Source of the DNA: Terriglobia bacterium
GTDB taxonomy: Bacteria > Acidobacteriota > Terriglobia > UBA7540
Assembly (NCBI GenBank): GCA_030049455.1
Contig: JASIKV010000522.1
Location: forward strand, 1 to 17,710
Direction of reading: 5' to 3'
Length of the DNA: 17,710 bases
A program made the position numbers and the translations under genes. Below the pieces are notes generated by a model. That model did not search any database, was not told where the DNA came from, and was given only the letters and a program-made list of their open reading frames with translations. Positions within the stretch are counted from its first letter, which is position 1. Every line of letters begins with the position of its first letter. Positions 16,684 through 17,710 of the stretch are shown here, in pieces.

Positions 16684-16837
16684 GAAGGGTTGATTCTGTA
16701 TCTCCAGTGGCGTTGCGTTCCCGGCGCGGGGAAACGTTTACCCCGGTTGATCCATTGCCTGCAATCCTGCCGGCTTTCAGAAGCTTTCGGCGGCTCCACG
16801 TCATGTCATCTCCCATCCGCAAAAGCACCCTGAGCAT
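16670..16837 (-). CDS. Candidate 55-residue leader ORF overlapping the DrrA-like gene start
   Basis: ATG at 16837 follows CAAAGGAGG, a near-perfect Shine-Dalgarno, at 12 bases, which is slightly long. An in-frame ATG at 16804 has GGGAG 5 bases before it and would give a 44-residue product beginning MTWSRRKLLKAG. The stop lies 14 bases inside the DrrA-like gene, which lacks its own Shine-Dalgarno, so coupling is plausible. SRRKLLK matches the twin-arginine motif, but no hydrophobic core follows, so it is not a working Tat signal as it stands. It is unrecognised otherwise and may be a decayed gene start or a chance frame. Confidence 0.3.
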   Translation of the reverse strand: MLRVLLRMGDDMTWSRRKLLKAGRIAGNGSTGVNVSPRRERNATGDTESTLHEHS

Positions 16838-17003
16838 TTTACAACTGTTCCTCCTTTGCCGACGGTGCAGTTCAAGCTTCCGCACAAGCGGACGAATCTT
16901 GCGGGCTTTCGGAGGATTTTGGTCAAAGGAGGTTGCACCGTGTTAGTTTACGAACGGAACCGTCAGGGTGAGTTTTTCGTAACAACATCGAGGCTTCCGA
17001 TCA
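16684..17003. other. Divergent region between the DrrA-like and glycosyltransferase genes
   Basis: A 320-base region holding two short oppositely oriented candidate leader ORFs, each with a strong Shine-Dalgarno, and a palindrome at 16728-16744. The roughly 100 bases between the leaders (16838-16939) should carry both promoters. A minus-strand TTGACC near 16925 is paired only with a poor CAAGAT at 19 bases, and no good plus-strand promoter was found. A small CCGC-4-GCGG hairpin occurs near 16880. Confidence 0.55.
16728..16744. promoter_or_regulatory. Near-perfect palindrome upstream of the DrrA-like gene
   Basis: GGGG-AAACGTTT-A-CCCC: a perfect 8-base core AAACGTTT flanked by complementary G4 and C4 runs with one bulged A. 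It is centred about 53 bases before the ATPase start, inside the candidate leader frame. It could be an operator or an RNA hairpin; no regulator gene adjoins it. Confidence 0.3.
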
Positions 17004-17011
17004 ATGTCTGA
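16940..17011 (+). CDS. Candidate 23-residue leader peptide overlapping the glycosyltransferase start
   Basis: GTG at 16940 is preceded at 7 bases by AAAGGAGG, an almost ideal Shine-Dalgarno. The encoded peptide begins MLVYERNRQGEFF and ends RLPINV; its TGA (17009-17011) overlaps the first codons of the glycosyltransferase gene by 8 bases in a different frame. This arrangement suits translational coupling or a short regulatory leader. The glycosyltransferase has only a modest GAGG of its own. Alternatively a frameshift separates a former N-terminal extension. No homologue is recognised. Confidence 0.4.
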   Translation: MLVYERNRQGEFFVTTSRLPINV

Positions 17012-17710
17012 AATTGCCAACGGGCCGAGCAAGGTTTCGAACCGAATTCCTCTGATTTCCGCCCTGGTGGCTTTGGCTGCGCACCTTGCAGGTAATCCGC
17101 ACTACGGATTCTTTCGCGACGAGCTTTATTTCATCATTTGCGGCCAGCATCCTCAGTGGGGATACGTTGACCAGCCTCCCGGCGCGCCTCTCATGGCCGC
17201 GGCATCGCAGATGTTCGGCCACTCGCTGTTTCTCCTCCGCGCGGGCCCGGCGCTTTTTGCGGCTGGAGCCATTTATGTAACCTGCCTGTTTGCCGTGGAA
17301 CTCGGTGGAGGCGCCTTTGCGCAGATTCTCGCGGCGCTCGCCGTATTCTTCGCCCCCGTGCTGATGAACTTTGGAATGAAAGTTTCGCCAGACACCATCG
17401 GGCTCGCGCTCTGGCCGCTCGCGGGGCTTTTGACGCTGCGTATCGCGAAGGGTGGCGACCCGCGGCGCTGGATTTGGGTGGGTGTGATCGTGGGGATCTG
17501 TCTCGAAAGCAAATACAGCGTTGTTTTTTTTGCCGGAGCTCTACTGGCCGGTCTGCTCGTCACGGCGGAGAGGGAGATTCTCTTTTCGCGCTGGTTTTTG
17601 GCCGCTTGCGGGGTGTGTGGATTGATCGCGCTGCCGAATTTCTTCTGGCAGGCGCATTACGGTTTCCCCATGCTGGAGCTTTTGCGCAACGGCCAGCACG
17701 GGAAGAATGT
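17004..17710 (+). CDS. Integral-membrane glycosyltransferase, GT39/ArnT/PMT-like, 3'-truncated by window edge
   Basis: A frame open from ATG 17004 to the window end shows 235 residues of a polytopic membrane protein. It opens with a hydrophobic helix (about 15-30), then YGFFRDELYFIICGQHPQWG and VDQPPG (about 34-60), the first periplasmic-loop signature of the GT-C family, in which the Asp-Glu pair (D39/E40) and D56 lie at the expected catalytic/metal-binding region. Further hydrophobic segments fall near 83-98, 105-121, 132-147, 157-166, 172-186 and 199-211. Such enzymes move a sugar from a polyprenyl-phosphate donor to lipid A, protein or other acceptors at the outer face of the inner membrane. 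GAGG lies 10 bases before the ATG, and a leader ORF overlaps the start. Donor and acceptor are unknown. Confidence 0.88.
   Translation, partial: MSEIANGPSKVSNRIPLISALVALAAHLAGNPHYGFFRDELYFIICGQHPQWGYVDQPPGAPLMAAASQMFGHSLFLLRAGPALFAAGAIYVTCLFAVELGGGAFAQILAALAVFFAPVLMNFGMKVSPDTIGLALWPLAGLLTLRIAKGGDPRRWIWVGVIVGICLESKYSVVFFAGALLAGLLVTAEREILFSRWFLAACGVCGLIALPNFFWQAHYGFPMLELLRNGQHGKN

Overview
The window looks like chromosomal DNA of an Acidobacteriota-type bacterium. This rests on the GC-rich coding, on an 884-residue Ser/Thr kinase fused through one membrane helix to a PD40/TolB-like propeller (an architecture highly expanded in that phylum), and on the style of the kinase N-terminus and the RND cluster. 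It is an inference from protein style, not a search result. No rRNA, tRNA, CRISPR array, transposase or integrase was recognised.

Left part (1-3707, all minus strand): a 3'-truncated ABC ATPase gene is preceded, with an ATGA overlap, by a YtrA-type GntR repressor gene. That pair has a good sigma70-like promoter with a palindromic operator over its -10. Upstream of the pair lies the large membrane-anchored kinase gene.

Middle (4127-15048, all plus strand): a small signal-peptide-bearing outer-membrane beta-barrel gene is followed by a complete RND tripartite efflux operon. The operon holds a membrane-fusion adaptor, two consecutive different RND pumps (MdtB/MdtC-like pair) and a lipoprotein TolC/OprM-type outer-membrane channel. 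The second pump carries about 85 extra residues containing two extra hydrophobic segments just before TM7. The first carries a Ser/Thr/Gly-rich insertion of about 60 residues in its periplasmic part.

Right part: a convergent minus-strand DrrA/DrrB-like ABC exporter pair (15081-16683) abuts the RND operon. After a 320-base divergent region, a plus-strand integral-membrane glycosyltransferase (GT39/ArnT/PMT-like) begins and runs off the window. This gene starts at 17004. The divergent region holds two short, oppositely oriented candidate leader ORFs, each behind a near-perfect Shine-Dalgarno sequence and each overlapping the start of the following gene.

Overall the region is an envelope and export neighbourhood: two ABC exporter modules, one RND pump, a porin-like barrel, a signalling kinase and a lipid-linked-sugar transferase. 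I see no clearly unprecedented system. The most unusual items are the extra membrane segments in the second RND pump, the GntR operator and the overlapping leader ORFs.
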